64,000 nt of DNA from Advenella mimigardefordensis DPN7 (GTDB lineage Bacteria > Pseudomonadota > Gammaproteobacteria > Burkholderiales > Burkholderiaceae_B). The stretch is taken from the NCBI RefSeq assembly GCF_000521505.1, contig NZ_CP003915.1:372001-436000 (forward strand), in the 5' to 3' direction. Below are positions 53,698 through 62,257 of this stretch, in pieces. The position numbers and the translations under genes are program-made. Positions within the stretch are counted from its first letter, which is position 1. Each line of letters starts with the position of its first letter. Under the pieces are notes generated by a model, which saw only the letters and a program-made list of their open reading frames with translations, did no database searches and had not been told where the DNA came from.

Positions 53698-53805
53698 ACT
53701 CTGCTACGCGTTTGACGGGCATCAAGTGCGTCGGCCTGCAAAAAAAACGGCTATGATTAGAACATTGTTTTTTTTCGATTCACTCTCCTTTGGGTTGCTA
53801 CCAAC

Positions 53806-54453
53806 ATGAAACGATTTTTCGGAATGATCTGCGCCTTGATGATGGCTGTGTTTTTGTCCGGTTGCGGCTATAACCAAATCCAGACGCTGGATGAACAGGT
53901 CAAGGCGGCCTGGTCTGAAACCCTGAACCAGTATCAGCGTCGTGCCGATCTGGTACCCAAAATCGTGGCCAGTGTCAATGCCTATATGGTCAACGAGCGC
54001 GAAGTACTCACGCAGGTAACCGAGGCGCGTTCCAAGGTTGGCAGCGTGCAGATTTCTGCCGATACGGTTCCCTCGCAGGAACAGTTGCAACAGTTTCAGG
54101 CTGCTCAGAACCAGTTGGGTTCTGCGCTTTCCCGCCTGATCGCCGTATCGGAAAATTATCCGCAACTGAAGGCCGATGCCCTGTTTCGTGATCTGAATGC
54201 ACAACTGGAAGGGACTGAAAATCGCATCGCCACTGCACGTGGTCGCTATATCAAGGACGTTCAGGCCTATAACACGCTGATTCGTCAGTTCCCGACGCTG
54301 ATCACAGCCAAGATCATGGGTTATCAGGTCAAGCCTAATTTCGGGACCGACAATCAGGATGAAATCATGCGCAACCCTGAAGTCAAGTTCGATACAGGCG
54401 CCCGGGCCCCGGCGGGTAACGCTGCGCCTGCTCAGCCGGCGCCTGCGCAGTAA
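53806..54453 (+). CDS. lemA: LemA family lipoprotein
   Basis: 215 residues. A lipoprotein signal peptide with lipobox LSGC (Cys near residue 22) is followed by the LemA helical domain: YNQIQTLDEQVKAAWSETLNQYQRRADLVPKIVASVNAY, then ASARSKV-type helices and ENRIATARGRYIKDVQAYNTLIRQFP. The tail is Ala/Pro/Gln-rich. Function of LemA proteins is unsettled; they are linked to envelope stress or quality control. First of three genes with two TPM-domain proteins, a widely conserved operon. Confidence 0.93.
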   Translation: MKRFFGMICALMMAVFLSGCGYNQIQTLDEQVKAAWSETLNQYQRRADLVPKIVASVNAYMVNEREVLTQVTEARSKVGSVQISADTVPSQEQLQQFQAAQNQLGSALSRLIAVSENYPQLKADALFRDLNAQLEGTENRIATARGRYIKDVQAYNTLIRQFPTLITAKIMGYQVKPNFGTDNQDEIMRNPEVKFDTGARAPAGNAAPAQPAPAQ

Positions 54454-55415
54454 TGCCCTTGTCTGTCGCTGCCCAATCCTGCCGATCGCTGCTCATGGGT
54501 CGTTTGCAATCCCTGTTTCGTCTCCTGATCCTGCTGGTTGCCGTGGCCGGTTTTGCGCCGGCTATGGCGCAACAGGACGTACCCGTCCCGCAACTGACCG
54601 CGCGCGTGACCGATACCACCGGTACCCTCGATCAGGGACAGAAGGCGGCCCTGGAAGCCAAGCTGCAGGCGCTGGAAGAAAAGAAGGGCGCGCAGGTCTT
54701 TGTACTGATGGTGCCCACCGTACAGCCCGATACGGTTGAGAGTTATTCGCGTCGCGTATTCGATCAATGGAAGGTGGGTCGCGCCAAAGTAGATGACGGT
54801 ATTCTGTTTCTGATTGCCAAGGATGACCGGCGCATGCGACTGGAAGTGGGCTACGGGCTGGAAGGCGCGGTGCCGGATGCACTGGCCTCGCGTATCATCA
54901 ATGATTATGTCGCGCCGCATTTCAAGACCAATGATTATGCCGGCGGTGTGAACGCCGGCGTGACCGCGCTGGTGTCGCTGATCGAGAACGAAGCGCTGCC
55001 TGCACCTGAGAAAAAAACCGCCAGCGATAGCGACGAGTTTGATGAGGGCCTGATCGGGGCACTGGGCCCGATGCTAATGTTCGGCTTTTTTCTGATCGCA
55101 TTTTTCCCGCCTGTCATCAGTGCGGTCGCCGCCGGTGTCATGCTGTTTGCGATTACCGGCAATATTATCTGGGCCGGCGTGGCCGCCATTGCGGCGCTGG
55201 TGATCAGTAGCATTGCAAAAAAAGTCGTTCCGCGCGGCTCGGTACGCGGAGCAAGGCGTAACGGTTCCATTCTGGGTGGCGGCCTGGGCGGTCTGGGCGG
55301 CGGTTTCGGCTCCGGGCGCGGTGGTGGTGGCTTCGGAGGTGGCGGCTTCGGCGGTGGTTTTGGTGGCGGCGGTGGCGGCAGCAGCGGCGGCGGAGGAGCT
55401 TCAGGTGGCTGGTAA
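54453..55415 (+). CDS. TPM-domain membrane protein (YgcG-like)
   Basis: Up to 320 residues. A signal peptide (SLFRLLILLVAVAGFAPAMAQ) leads a periplasmic TPM domain (about residues 45-185: VTDTTGTLDQGQKAALEAKLQAL, RVFDQWKVGRAKVDDGILFLIAKDDRRMRLEVGYGLEGAVPD), then membrane segments (MLMFGFFLIAFFPPVISAV and a second) and a Gly/Ser-rich, almost pure glycine tail, typical of the group. The stated ATG overlaps the lemA stop by one base; an ATG 14 codons later (MGRLQSLFRL) may be the true start. Partner of LemA. Confidence 0.9.
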   Translation: MPLSVAAQSCRSLLMGRLQSLFRLLILLVAVAGFAPAMAQQDVPVPQLTARVTDTTGTLDQGQKAALEAKLQALEEKKGAQVFVLMVPTVQPDTVESYSRRVFDQWKVGRAKVDDGILFLIAKDDRRMRLEVGYGLEGAVPDALASRIINDYVAPHFKTNDYAGGVNAGVTALVSLIENEALPAPEKKTASDSDEFDEGLIGALGPMLMFGFFLIAFFPPVISAVAAGVMLFAITGNIIWAGVAAIAALVISSIAKKVVPRGSVRGARRNGSILGGGLGGLGGGFGSGRGGGGFGGGGFGGGFGGGGGGSSGGGGASGGW

Positions 55416-55902
55416 TAAATGGGAATGGCTGGGGCTGGACGGGCTCGACGGCTGGTGGCTGTCGCGGCGTGTGTTTACGCCTGCCATGATGGAGCGGCTG
55501 ACCGAAGAAATACGCAGGAGTGAAGCGCGTCATGTTGGCGAACTGGTACTGGCCATTGAACACGATACACCGGGGCACAGCCGGGAAACATCCGGCCGGG
55601 CGCTGGAAGTATTCGGTCGCCTGAAAGTATGGGATACACCCATGCGCACCGGCCTGCTGCTGTATATCTCACTGAATAAACACAAATTCGAAATAGTCGC
55701 GGACCGCGGTATCAATGTCAATCCGCAGCAATGGGATGGCATTTGCGCGATCTTGCAGGCGCGCTTTGCCGCCAGGCAATACGAGCAGGGTCTGTTGCAG
55801 GCTATCGGCGCGATCGAAACGCTATTGCAGGCGTCATGTGGCGGCCAGGCAGCAGACGACGACGGTCGCAATCATCTGCCGGATGCACCGGTGCTGCTAT
55901 AA
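55405..55902 (+). CDS. TPM-domain protein, short form
   Basis: 165 residues with a second TPM domain: RRVFTPAMMERLTEEIRRSEARHVGELVLAIEHDTPG, then LEVFGRLKVWDTPMRTGLLLYISLNKHKFEIVADRGINVNPQQWDGI. It has no signal peptide or membrane segment of its own. The likely start is GTG at this position, overlapping the previous gene's end by 11 bp, with GGAGGAG 6 nt upstream. Third gene of the lemA-TPM-TPM operon. Confidence 0.85.
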   Translation: MAGNKWEWLGLDGLDGWWLSRRVFTPAMMERLTEEIRRSEARHVGELVLAIEHDTPGHSRETSGRALEVFGRLKVWDTPMRTGLLLYISLNKHKFEIVADRGINVNPQQWDGICAILQARFAARQYEQGLLQAIGAIETLLQASCGGQAADDDGRNHLPDAPVLL

Positions 55903-55944
55903 AGTTTATTGCTGCCCTTTGCCCTTGCCCGAAAGGCAGGCGGG

Positions 55945-57336
55945 CTATTTTTGATCGATTCGGGCAAGTGCCCTGCCCAGTTGCCCGACCGCTACATCGC
56001 GTCGCGACCCTGACGAAAAGCGATCCCCTAGTCTTGACCATTCCGGGCGGCTGCGTGCCTCATGCAACTGCTCTGGCAGGGGCTGGTCCTTGAGTTCTTC
56101 CCTGGCCGCTTCCATTGCGACCTGAACAGGTGCCATATCAGCATGGCCGCGAAGCTCCAGGGCGCGTATCAACTGGTGCGCGCGAATGGCCAGCAGGCGC
56201 AGGATACTGTCTTCGACGGTCACCTCGTGAAAGCCCTGCAGGCGCCCGTACAGCCGTTTTCCCAGCTTGTCTGTGCCCTGCCATACGCTGCCCAGAACGC
56301 CGCCAATCAGCGCCGCCGTCCCCAGGCTCAGGCCTGCGGTAAAAACATCGACTGCGGCGCCTGCCATCGCCCCTGCAGCAAAGCCTTTGCCAACGTGAAT
56401 GCCAGTGTCCAGCAGTGCCTGTGGATTGAACAAGTCCATATTCCAGCGCCCGCCTTCCAGTGGCAGCGGCTGACCGGGATAGTCTTCCGGGCGGAAGCGG
56501 TAGTGCGTGAGCAGTGCCTTGATGGCGGCCCGTTCACGCTGCCGCACTTTGTCCTGCATGAGCTGGATGCTGCTTTTGACGCTCTCGTTATCGGTCTGGC
56601 TGCTGATGCGCAGTGCAGCAACATCAATGAGCATATCGGCAACCAGTGCAAACGCGGCATTACGGCGTCGTTCGCGTTGCACACCGACATCTTCAGACAA
56701 TGCCTGCAGCGTTGTTGCATGCGTGTCGAGCACCAGCGCCAGTTTCTGATAAAGCTGCGCTTCGCCATCGATCGCAGGCGCGACCGTGTCAAACTCAATC
56801 ACCACATGCAATCCCAGGCGCGCCAGTGTGTCCTTCCAGTCCTGCTTGCGTGCGTGTGTATCGTTGATGAAATTCAGTACCGGCACCAGCGGCTTGCCGC
56901 AGCGGGCCAGAATGGCCAGTTCATCCTTGTGCTTGGCCAGCACCGGGTCCCGGACATCGATCACATAAAGCCCCGCGTCGCAGGCGATGAGTTTTTTCAG
57001 CACGCGCGCTTCCTGCTCGAAGCGTCGTTTGCTCTCAGGCGTATCCAGAAAGCGCGTAATGCTTTCCGGGCCATCATGTCGGCTGCCGGTTTGGCTTTGC
57101 AATTGGTCCAGATAATCCAGCAATCCAATGCCATCTTCCAGGCCGGGCGTGTCGTACAGCTCGACCGCGGCAGCGCCGTTCAGGAGCAGGCGTGCGCCTT
57201 CCACATGGCGAGTGGTGCCTGGTGCATCCGAGACCTGGCCAAAGCCTGCATCATGTGTCAGTGTACGTAACAGCGAGGTCTTGCCGGTATTGGTGTGGCC
57301 AACGACGGCCAGGCGTAGTGCGAGAGTGGTACTCAT
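55945..57336 (-). CDS. GTPase with DUF3482 domain
   Basis: 463 residues. N-terminal Era/Ras-like GTPase domain: P-loop VVGHTNTGKTSLLR (residues 10-23), switch APGTTRHVEG, G3 YDTPGLEDGIG and G4-like LNFINDTH. A C-terminal DUF3482 domain follows, with glycine-rich membrane-seeking stretches (GKGFAAGAMAGAAVDVFTAGLSLGTAALIGGVLGS, about 290-325). It overlaps the DUF2868 gene by 4 bp; the two families occur as a pair in many Proteobacteria. Function unknown, probably envelope-associated. Confidence 0.88.
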   Translation of the reverse strand: MSTTLALRLAVVGHTNTGKTSLLRTLTHDAGFGQVSDAPGTTRHVEGARLLLNGAAAVELYDTPGLEDGIGLLDYLDQLQSQTGSRHDGPESITRFLDTPESKRRFEQEARVLKKLIACDAGLYVIDVRDPVLAKHKDELAILARCGKPLVPVLNFINDTHARKQDWKDTLARLGLHVVIEFDTVAPAIDGEAQLYQKLALVLDTHATTLQALSEDVGVQRERRRNAAFALVADMLIDVAALRISSQTDNESVKSSIQLMQDKVRQRERAAIKALLTHYRFRPEDYPGQPLPLEGGRWNMDLFNPQALLDTGIHVGKGFAAGAMAGAAVDVFTAGLSLGTAALIGGVLGSVWQGTDKLGKRLYGRLQGFHEVTVEDSILRLLAIRAHQLIRALELRGHADMAPVQVAMEAAREELKDQPLPEQLHEARSRPEWSRLGDRFSSGSRRDVAVGQLGRALARIDQK

Positions 57337-58718
57337 GATGCTGCAATCCAGTCCGGGAGCGAAGCGGCGTCCAGGTGCAGGGTGTCGGGCAAAAAGCCCG
57401 CGTCGGACAGTTGCTTCTGCCACGATTGCTGGCGCGATGCCTGATCAGGCCGTTGCCACAGCAAAATATGTGTGGCCCGCGCCAGACCGGCCAGTTCTGC
57501 AATCAGGCGCAGGGTGCCGCGATCGGGTGTCTGCGCGGCGTCCACCACCACCAGCAGGCCTTTGACGGGCTGGGCATGGAGTTGATCAAGCAGGGCATGA
57601 CGCTGCTCACGCGACTCGAGTACGCCGCCATCCTGCGCGCCGGCAATAACGGGAAAGACAGGCCAGCTGGTATCAGGGGGCAGTTCAATACCCACATAAA
57701 CCGGGTCGGATGAGTAGGGGCGAGTGGCGTTGTCTTGCGGCTGGGAGAGCAGGTCATCCCCGGCAGGCCCATCAATGCCCAGGTTTTCACTGGTGGGTGT
57801 CAGTCGGGCCACCAGGGGACTGTACGAAGGCAAATCAATATCCAGCCTGAGTGCCTGCAACGCGCCGCGTAATTGCCAAAGGCACAATGCCAGACTGATG
57901 GCGCGCAGCAGCAGGCCATAGCACAGGACCACGCCCAGCAGCCAGGCCGACCAGATTGCATAGGTGCTTTCCGAGAGGGTTGCACCGTCCGTACTCTGCC
58001 GCACCCATTCGGCATCCGGTATGGGAAAACCCAGCAGGGCCGGGAGCGCGCCCAGCGTACGCGTGAGCGAGACAAACACCTCGGGTGACAGAATGGTGGT
58101 TTCCCAGCCGAAGGTATAGCGCTGTGCAGCCAGCAGGCCCAGCATGGTCAGCAGGGCCGCCAGAAAAAACAGTACCCAGAAACCATGACTGATGCAGGAC
58201 AGGGCCCATTTGAGCGCGCTGTTTTGCGTGAGCAGCGAGACAAAGGATTGCGGTGCCAGCGCCGCTTCGGGGCCGCGCGCGATTTTGCGGCTGAGCCATA
58301 GCCAGAACTGTCCCAGCCAGCTGAACGCGCGTGAGGAGAGGAACAGGGACAGGATCCAGAACAGGAAGGTAAGGCTATGCAGGCCCAGCAGCGTCACAAT
58401 GGCCAGCGTGACATTGATATGGCGGCTGGCTGAGCCCAGAACGCCGGCAGCAGCGCCTGCGCCCGCCATTATTGCCAGCACAGCTAAAATCAACAGGGCC
58501 AGCTTCGCACCTTGCGTCCACTGTTCGACCAGTTGCGTGGTGTTTTCTCTATCGGCAAGCAGGCGGGCCCGGCGCACGATTTTTTGTTCCGGGCTGTCAT
58601 TGCCACTGCGTAACTGGCGTATGAGGGCGGCATCATCCAGCGGTCCCCAATGGTCCTCGCGCAGGCGGACGGCCTCGGTCAGCCAGAAATCTTTGAATGA
58701 AAATGGACGACGGGCCAT
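57333..58718 (-). CDS. DUF2868 membrane protein
   Basis: 461 residues of the DUF2868 family. A soluble head (MARRPFSFKDFWLTEAVRLREDHWGPLDDA) precedes at least four hydrophobic segments (LALLILAVLAIMAGAGAAAGV, VTLLGLHSLTFLFWILSLFL, GFWVLFFLAALLTMLGLLA, AWLLGVVLCYGLLLRAISLAL), then a C-terminal soluble domain (VYVGIELPPDTSWPVFPV...QPVKGLLVVVDAAQTPDRGTLRLIAEL). First of the pair with the DUF3482 GTPase, whose start overlaps its stop. Function unknown. Confidence 0.87.
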   Translation of the reverse strand: MARRPFSFKDFWLTEAVRLREDHWGPLDDAALIRQLRSGNDSPEQKIVRRARLLADRENTTQLVEQWTQGAKLALLILAVLAIMAGAGAAAGVLGSASRHINVTLAIVTLLGLHSLTFLFWILSLFLSSRAFSWLGQFWLWLSRKIARGPEAALAPQSFVSLLTQNSALKWALSCISHGFWVLFFLAALLTMLGLLAAQRYTFGWETTILSPEVFVSLTRTLGALPALLGFPIPDAEWVRQSTDGATLSESTYAIWSAWLLGVVLCYGLLLRAISLALCLWQLRGALQALRLDIDLPSYSPLVARLTPTSENLGIDGPAGDDLLSQPQDNATRPYSSDPVYVGIELPPDTSWPVFPVIAGAQDGGVLESREQRHALLDQLHAQPVKGLLVVVDAAQTPDRGTLRLIAELAGLARATHILLWQRPDQASRQQSWQKQLSDAGFLPDTLHLDAASLPDWIAAS

Positions 58719-58744
58719 CGCGTTGCTTATTTTGGGGATTGATG

Positions 58745-59101
58745 TCAGGGCTTGAACCAGCGATTGGTTGCCTGTTCGGCTTGCTGCTTCACATCCGGTG
58801 TAATGTAGTAGGCGACGGCAGCCAGGGCGGCGGCGATCACGCTCAGGTCGTCGGTATAGCCAACGCCGGGCAGGAAATCCGGTATTGCATCCAGCGGCAG
58901 GACGAGGTAGGCCAGTGCGCCATAAATGACCCGACGGGCCCAGGCGGGCGTGGCCGGATTGCGAACGGCATAATGCAGCAGCAGGGCTTTTTGCACCACG
59001 GTGCGCCCGGCACGTTTGGCGATACGGGCAATTTTTCTGACAAGACCTGCCGGTTTGTCGGCGTCCTGAGTGTTGGCGTCAATCGTATGGGAACGAGTCA
59101 T
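58745..59101 (-). CDS. YkvA/DUF1232 family small membrane protein
   Basis: 118 residues. The DUF1232 core RRVIYGALAYLVLPLDAIPDFLPGVGYTDDLSVIAAALAAVAYYI (about residues 55-100) holds the conserved Pro-Leu-Asp-Ile-Pro-Asp and Asp-Asp motifs and two hydrophobic stretches. The start MTRSHTIDA has GGAGG three nt upstream. Function unknown. Same strand as, and 26 bp before, the DUF2868 gene. Confidence 0.85.
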   Translation of the reverse strand: MTRSHTIDANTQDADKPAGLVRKIARIAKRAGRTVVQKALLLHYAVRNPATPAWARRVIYGALAYLVLPLDAIPDFLPGVGYTDDLSVIAAALAAVAYYITPDVKQQAEQATNRWFKP

Positions 59102-59140
59102 GAGCCTCCCGTAATCAAAGAAAATAAGGCGGACAAAACG

Positions 59141-59165
59141 AAAAATGCGTGCCACCAGGGCACGC
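59141..59165 (-). terminator. Intrinsic terminator after the YeaQ-like gene
   Basis: On the minus strand GCGTGCC-CTGGT-GGCACGC forms a 7-bp stem with a 5-nt loop, followed by ATTTTTCGTTTT. It separates the YeaQ-like gene from the YkvA gene. Confidence 0.85.
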
Positions 59166-59186
59166 ACTCTTTATAACATGCCGGTG

Positions 59187-59435
59187 TCAGGAGCGCTTGG
59201 CGATCAGGCCATATATGAAAAGAACGATAATGGCGCCAACAACAGACGCGATCCATCCTGCCGCGTCGCCCTGGTTGTACCATCCCAACATTTGACCCAG
59301 GTAGGTCGCGACGATAGATCCGACAATACCCAGAATTGTAGTAAGAATGAACCCCATGGACTGGGTACCGGGCATAATGGCGCGGGCGATCAGACCGACA
59401 ATAAAACCAATTATGATCGTAACAATAATCGACAT
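59187..59435 (-). CDS. GlsB/YeaQ/YmgE-family stress membrane protein
   Basis: 82 residues, nearly all membrane: three hydrophobic segments with the family glycine pattern (IIVTIIIGFIVGLIARAIMPG, GFILTTILGIVGSIVATYLG, AGWIASVVGAIIVLFIYGLIA). Proteins of this transglycosylase-associated family are typically induced by general or envelope stress. AGGAGTAAAGG precedes the ATG. A good promoter (TTGTAC, 17 bp, TATGAT) lies upstream and a terminator downstream, so it is monocistronic. Confidence 0.92.
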   Translation of the reverse strand: MSIIVTIIIGFIVGLIARAIMPGTQSMGFILTTILGIVGSIVATYLGQMLGWYNQGDAAGWIASVVGAIIVLFIYGLIAKRS

Positions 59436-59487
59436 ATTCCTTTACTCCTGAATTGAGTGGGTTTACCGACTGCTTGTAACGTTTCAG

Positions 59488-59516
59488 ATCATATAGGAAG
59501 GATTATTTCCGTACAA
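59488..59516 (-). promoter_or_regulatory. Promoter of the YeaQ-like gene
   Basis: On the minus strand TTGTAC (59511-59516) and TATGAT (59488-59493) with a 17-bp spacer, about 53 bp before the start codon. Confidence 0.6.
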
Positions 59517-59656
59517 ATGGAAAATGTTTCCATATATTAGCAAGTTGGGTAAAGCGATTGCTGTCACGTGCAGTCTGTGCACCAAGCATAACGGCGATAC
59601 GTGTGCCTTGTGTGAATATTGACTTTTCTTTTGAAAAGACGGCTCGATTTTGTCGT

Positions 59657-60595
59657 TTATCTGCCTTTGTCTGTTGCGGCGGATACACGAATTTTCGTTT
59701 TTTGTGACACGACGGCTACGCGACCGCGCGACAGCTTGCTGCCGAAAATATTGATGGCCAGTCCCGCGACTACGACTGCACTGCCCAGCCACTGCACCAG
59801 TGATAGTTTTTCGTGCAGAACCACTTCAGCTGACAGCAGGCCGACAACAGGAATCATGAGTGACATTGGCGTAACCAGGCTGACAGGATGCTGTGCCAGC
59901 AAGCGGCCCCATAAATAGTAACCAATGAATGACGCCGCATAGGCCAGGTACATGACCGACCCGACGCCGGTCCACGACAGATTGGCCAGACTTTGCACCA
60001 TCGCCTGCGGGCCTTCGAACAGCCAGGAGGCCAGTAGAAACGGAAAAACAGGAAAGACGGCGCCCCAGGTCAGCAGACTGAACATATTGACCGCCGGCCC
60101 GGCCTTTTTGATCACGATATTGCCGCAACCCCAGCTGAAAGCCGCACACAGGGTAAGAAAGAACGCAAATAGCGGCACCGGCTGGGCAAGATCGGCACCT
60201 ATTTCAATCACCGCCAGCCCGATGGCGGCCACGACCATGGCAACGACACTGTGCAGTCGCACTTTCTCGTTCAGCAGCAGCGCGGCGATGAGCACCGAAA
60301 AGAATGCCTGCGATTGCAGCACCAGCGAAGCCAGACCGGCCGGCATGCCCATTGCGATCGCACTGAACAGAAAGGCAAATTGCCCGAAGCACAATGTCAG
60401 GCCGAAAAGCAGCAGTAATCGCAGCGAGATGACCGGTCGCGGCAGAAACAGAATGGCGGGGAAGGCGACCAGGGCAAAACGCAAGGCACCCAGCAGCAGC
60501 GGGGGAAACTCATTTACGCCGAACTTGATCACCACGAAGTTGAGCCCCCACAGAAGGACGACAAGAAGGGCAGCGAGCCAGTGACGCAAGGGCAT
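59657..60595 (-). CDS. EamA-family (DMT superfamily) transporter
   Basis: 312-residue inner-membrane transporter with two EamA repeats and about ten hydrophobic segments. The first repeat starts LLVVLLWGLNFVVIKFGVNEFPPLLLGALRFALVAFPA, the second GCGNIVIKKAGPAVNMFSLLTWG; each ends in the family's Glu-containing motif (LLNEKVRLHSVVAMVVAAIGL and LHEKLSLVQWLGSAVVVAGL). A basic cytoplasmic tail follows. Probable metabolite or amino acid exporter; substrate unknown. Convergent to nothing; monocistronic. Confidence 0.9.
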   Translation of the reverse strand: MPLRHWLAALLVVLLWGLNFVVIKFGVNEFPPLLLGALRFALVAFPAILFLPRPVISLRLLLLFGLTLCFGQFAFLFSAIAMGMPAGLASLVLQSQAFFSVLIAALLLNEKVRLHSVVAMVVAAIGLAVIEIGADLAQPVPLFAFFLTLCAAFSWGCGNIVIKKAGPAVNMFSLLTWGAVFPVFPFLLASWLFEGPQAMVQSLANLSWTGVGSVMYLAYAASFIGYYLWGRLLAQHPVSLVTPMSLMIPVVGLLSAEVVLHEKLSLVQWLGSAVVVAGLAINIFGSKLSRGRVAVVSQKTKIRVSAATDKGR

Positions 60596-60679
60596 GGAAA
60601 TTCCGTATCACGGTAAGGAGGAGACAAGAGTATGGATTATGCGCCTGCCCGCCGTCGTCTTGCAAGTCGCAGTGGTGTT

Positions 60680-62002
60680 TTATCCTGCAGGGGCAACAGT
60701 CAGGCTGATTTGGTGTTCGCGCCAGCCGTTAACAAAATACCCGGTGTTGTCTGTGGTGAGCTCGGGCTGTTGCTGTCCGGCTGCATTGGTCGCGCGGCAC
60801 GCCAGTTTGACCGGACCTGGTGGCAAATGGAGCGAAATGTCGAACAGACGCCAGGCGAACGGGCCCAGATCGCTGCCGGTGAACCGGGCAGCATGCCAGG
60901 TGGCGCCGCCGTCAGCGCTGACCTCGATGTGGGTGACCGCAGAGGCGCCGCCCATTGCGACACCCCGGATCGGCACGGCACCGGCCTTGACAGGAGCGTC
61001 CATACCCAGCGGCTCGGTGATCCAGGATTTGACGGGGAGCCGCCAGGCAGGAATGGTCAGTTTTGGTTCGCCTGGTCGCAACGGCACCCGGAAGTCGGCG
61101 GTCTGAATGTGGGCGCTGGATTCTTCGGCAGTGAAGGCAATGCGTCTGACATATTTGATGTAATTGATACTGGCATAGCCGGGCAGGACCAGTCGTAGCG
61201 GGCCGCCATGCACCAGGGGAATGGGCGCGCCATTGAGTGTCCAGGCCAGCAGAGCATTGTCCAGTGCGGATAAGGGCACCGAACGCTCAACCCGGGTGAA
61301 GTCAGATGGGATGCCATCGGGAAGGCTATCGGCACCCGTGGCCGTGATAAAACGGCTGCCGGGCACAGCCCCTCCCAGTTCATGGATAACGGTTGTTAAC
61401 GGTACACCCGTCCAGATCACACAGCCGGCACCGCCTGTTTGCCATTGGGTCCCAATGGCTGGATTGCTTTGCAGTGCGCGGCCGTTTTCGGCGCATTGCA
61501 GTACCGTGGCGATCGTGCGGGTGGGCATCGCCTGCAGCTCTGCCAGGGTGTAGGCATCAGGTTGCGCGACCCCATCGAATGCGACGGGCCATTGCTCTGC
61601 CTCTGCCAGTAGCCGCGCAGGCGGCGGCAGGGCGTTATCGCGGACAAACAGGCATTCTGTGGGCGTAATGAGCTGGCGGCCAGGCACTGCGCGGCGCGTT
61701 TCAATGGCGTGCGGGTTATGTACCAACAGGCTGTCGGCATCTTTCCAGGCCAGATTCTCGGGCAGCGGCGCCGGTTCGGCGGGCGGCGGCAAGGGGGAGG
61801 AGGGGCTGGCTGTGGCGGGAGACGGTGGCGTTGCAGCCGTGGAGGGCGTTTTTGTTGCTGCGTTGGTCTTTGCATCACTTGCGGGGGCGCGGGCGTCAGC
61901 CGGTGCAGCGAGGAGCTTGTTGCTGGCCGCGCTCAGAGCAAACGCGAGCGCCTGTATCAGCCGTGTACGTCGTTGCGGGTTGACCGTGGCGTGGCGTGGC
62001 AT
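60680..62002 (-). CDS. Exported sulfite-oxidase-fold molybdopterin protein
   Basis: 440 residues. A twin-arginine-like leader (PQRRTRLIQALAFALSAA) and an Ala/Pro/Ser/Thr linker (about 30-75) precede the molybdopterin domain: NPHAIETRRAVPGRQLITPTECLFVRDN, and TVLQCAENGRA with the Mo-ligating Cys near residue 168. The C-terminal dimerisation domain has VRGVAMGGAS-type VPIRGVAMGGASAVTHIEVSADGGATWH. Sulfite-oxidase/SoxC relatives oxidise sulfite or related sulfur compounds in the periplasm. No cytochrome c subunit is adjacent. The residues around the Cys (CAENGR rather than CAGNxR) are atypical. Confidence 0.88.
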   Translation of the reverse strand: MPRHATVNPQRRTRLIQALAFALSAASNKLLAAPADARAPASDAKTNAATKTPSTAATPPSPATASPSSPLPPPAEPAPLPENLAWKDADSLLVHNPHAIETRRAVPGRQLITPTECLFVRDNALPPPARLLAEAEQWPVAFDGVAQPDAYTLAELQAMPTRTIATVLQCAENGRALQSNPAIGTQWQTGGAGCVIWTGVPLTTVIHELGGAVPGSRFITATGADSLPDGIPSDFTRVERSVPLSALDNALLAWTLNGAPIPLVHGGPLRLVLPGYASINYIKYVRRIAFTAEESSAHIQTADFRVPLRPGEPKLTIPAWRLPVKSWITEPLGMDAPVKAGAVPIRGVAMGGASAVTHIEVSADGGATWHAARFTGSDLGPFAWRLFDISLHLPPGPVKLACRATNAAGQQQPELTTDNTGYFVNGWREHQISLTVAPAG

Positions 62003-62257
62003 GGTGTGACCTGTGAGTGAACAATGTGCGCGAGCCCGAAGCGGGCGGGTGCAGTAAAAAAACAGGCTCCATAGTATGAATTAATCGGCCTGCTGTAAAC
62101 CTGAAAAAGTGCCGGCGTTGCGGGTTGTTACATGCCCTATACCCGGGCTTTGCGCGTTGTTACCCGACATGCCAGGGTATTATTCCGACTGTCACAATCA
62201 TGAAATATAAAGTTTCTACTATCGTCCAATTATCCTGCTTAAAAAAACGAGGTCATC

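Larger units (their letters stand above)
53427..53805. other. 379-bp gap between the toxin-antitoxin and lemA operons
   Basis: No supported gene. It contains the antitoxin promoter/operator (53461-53491), then three adjacent perfect palindromes at 53649-53697, and an AT-rich stretch with TATGAT at about 53751-53756 that may serve lemA. Confidence 0.6.
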
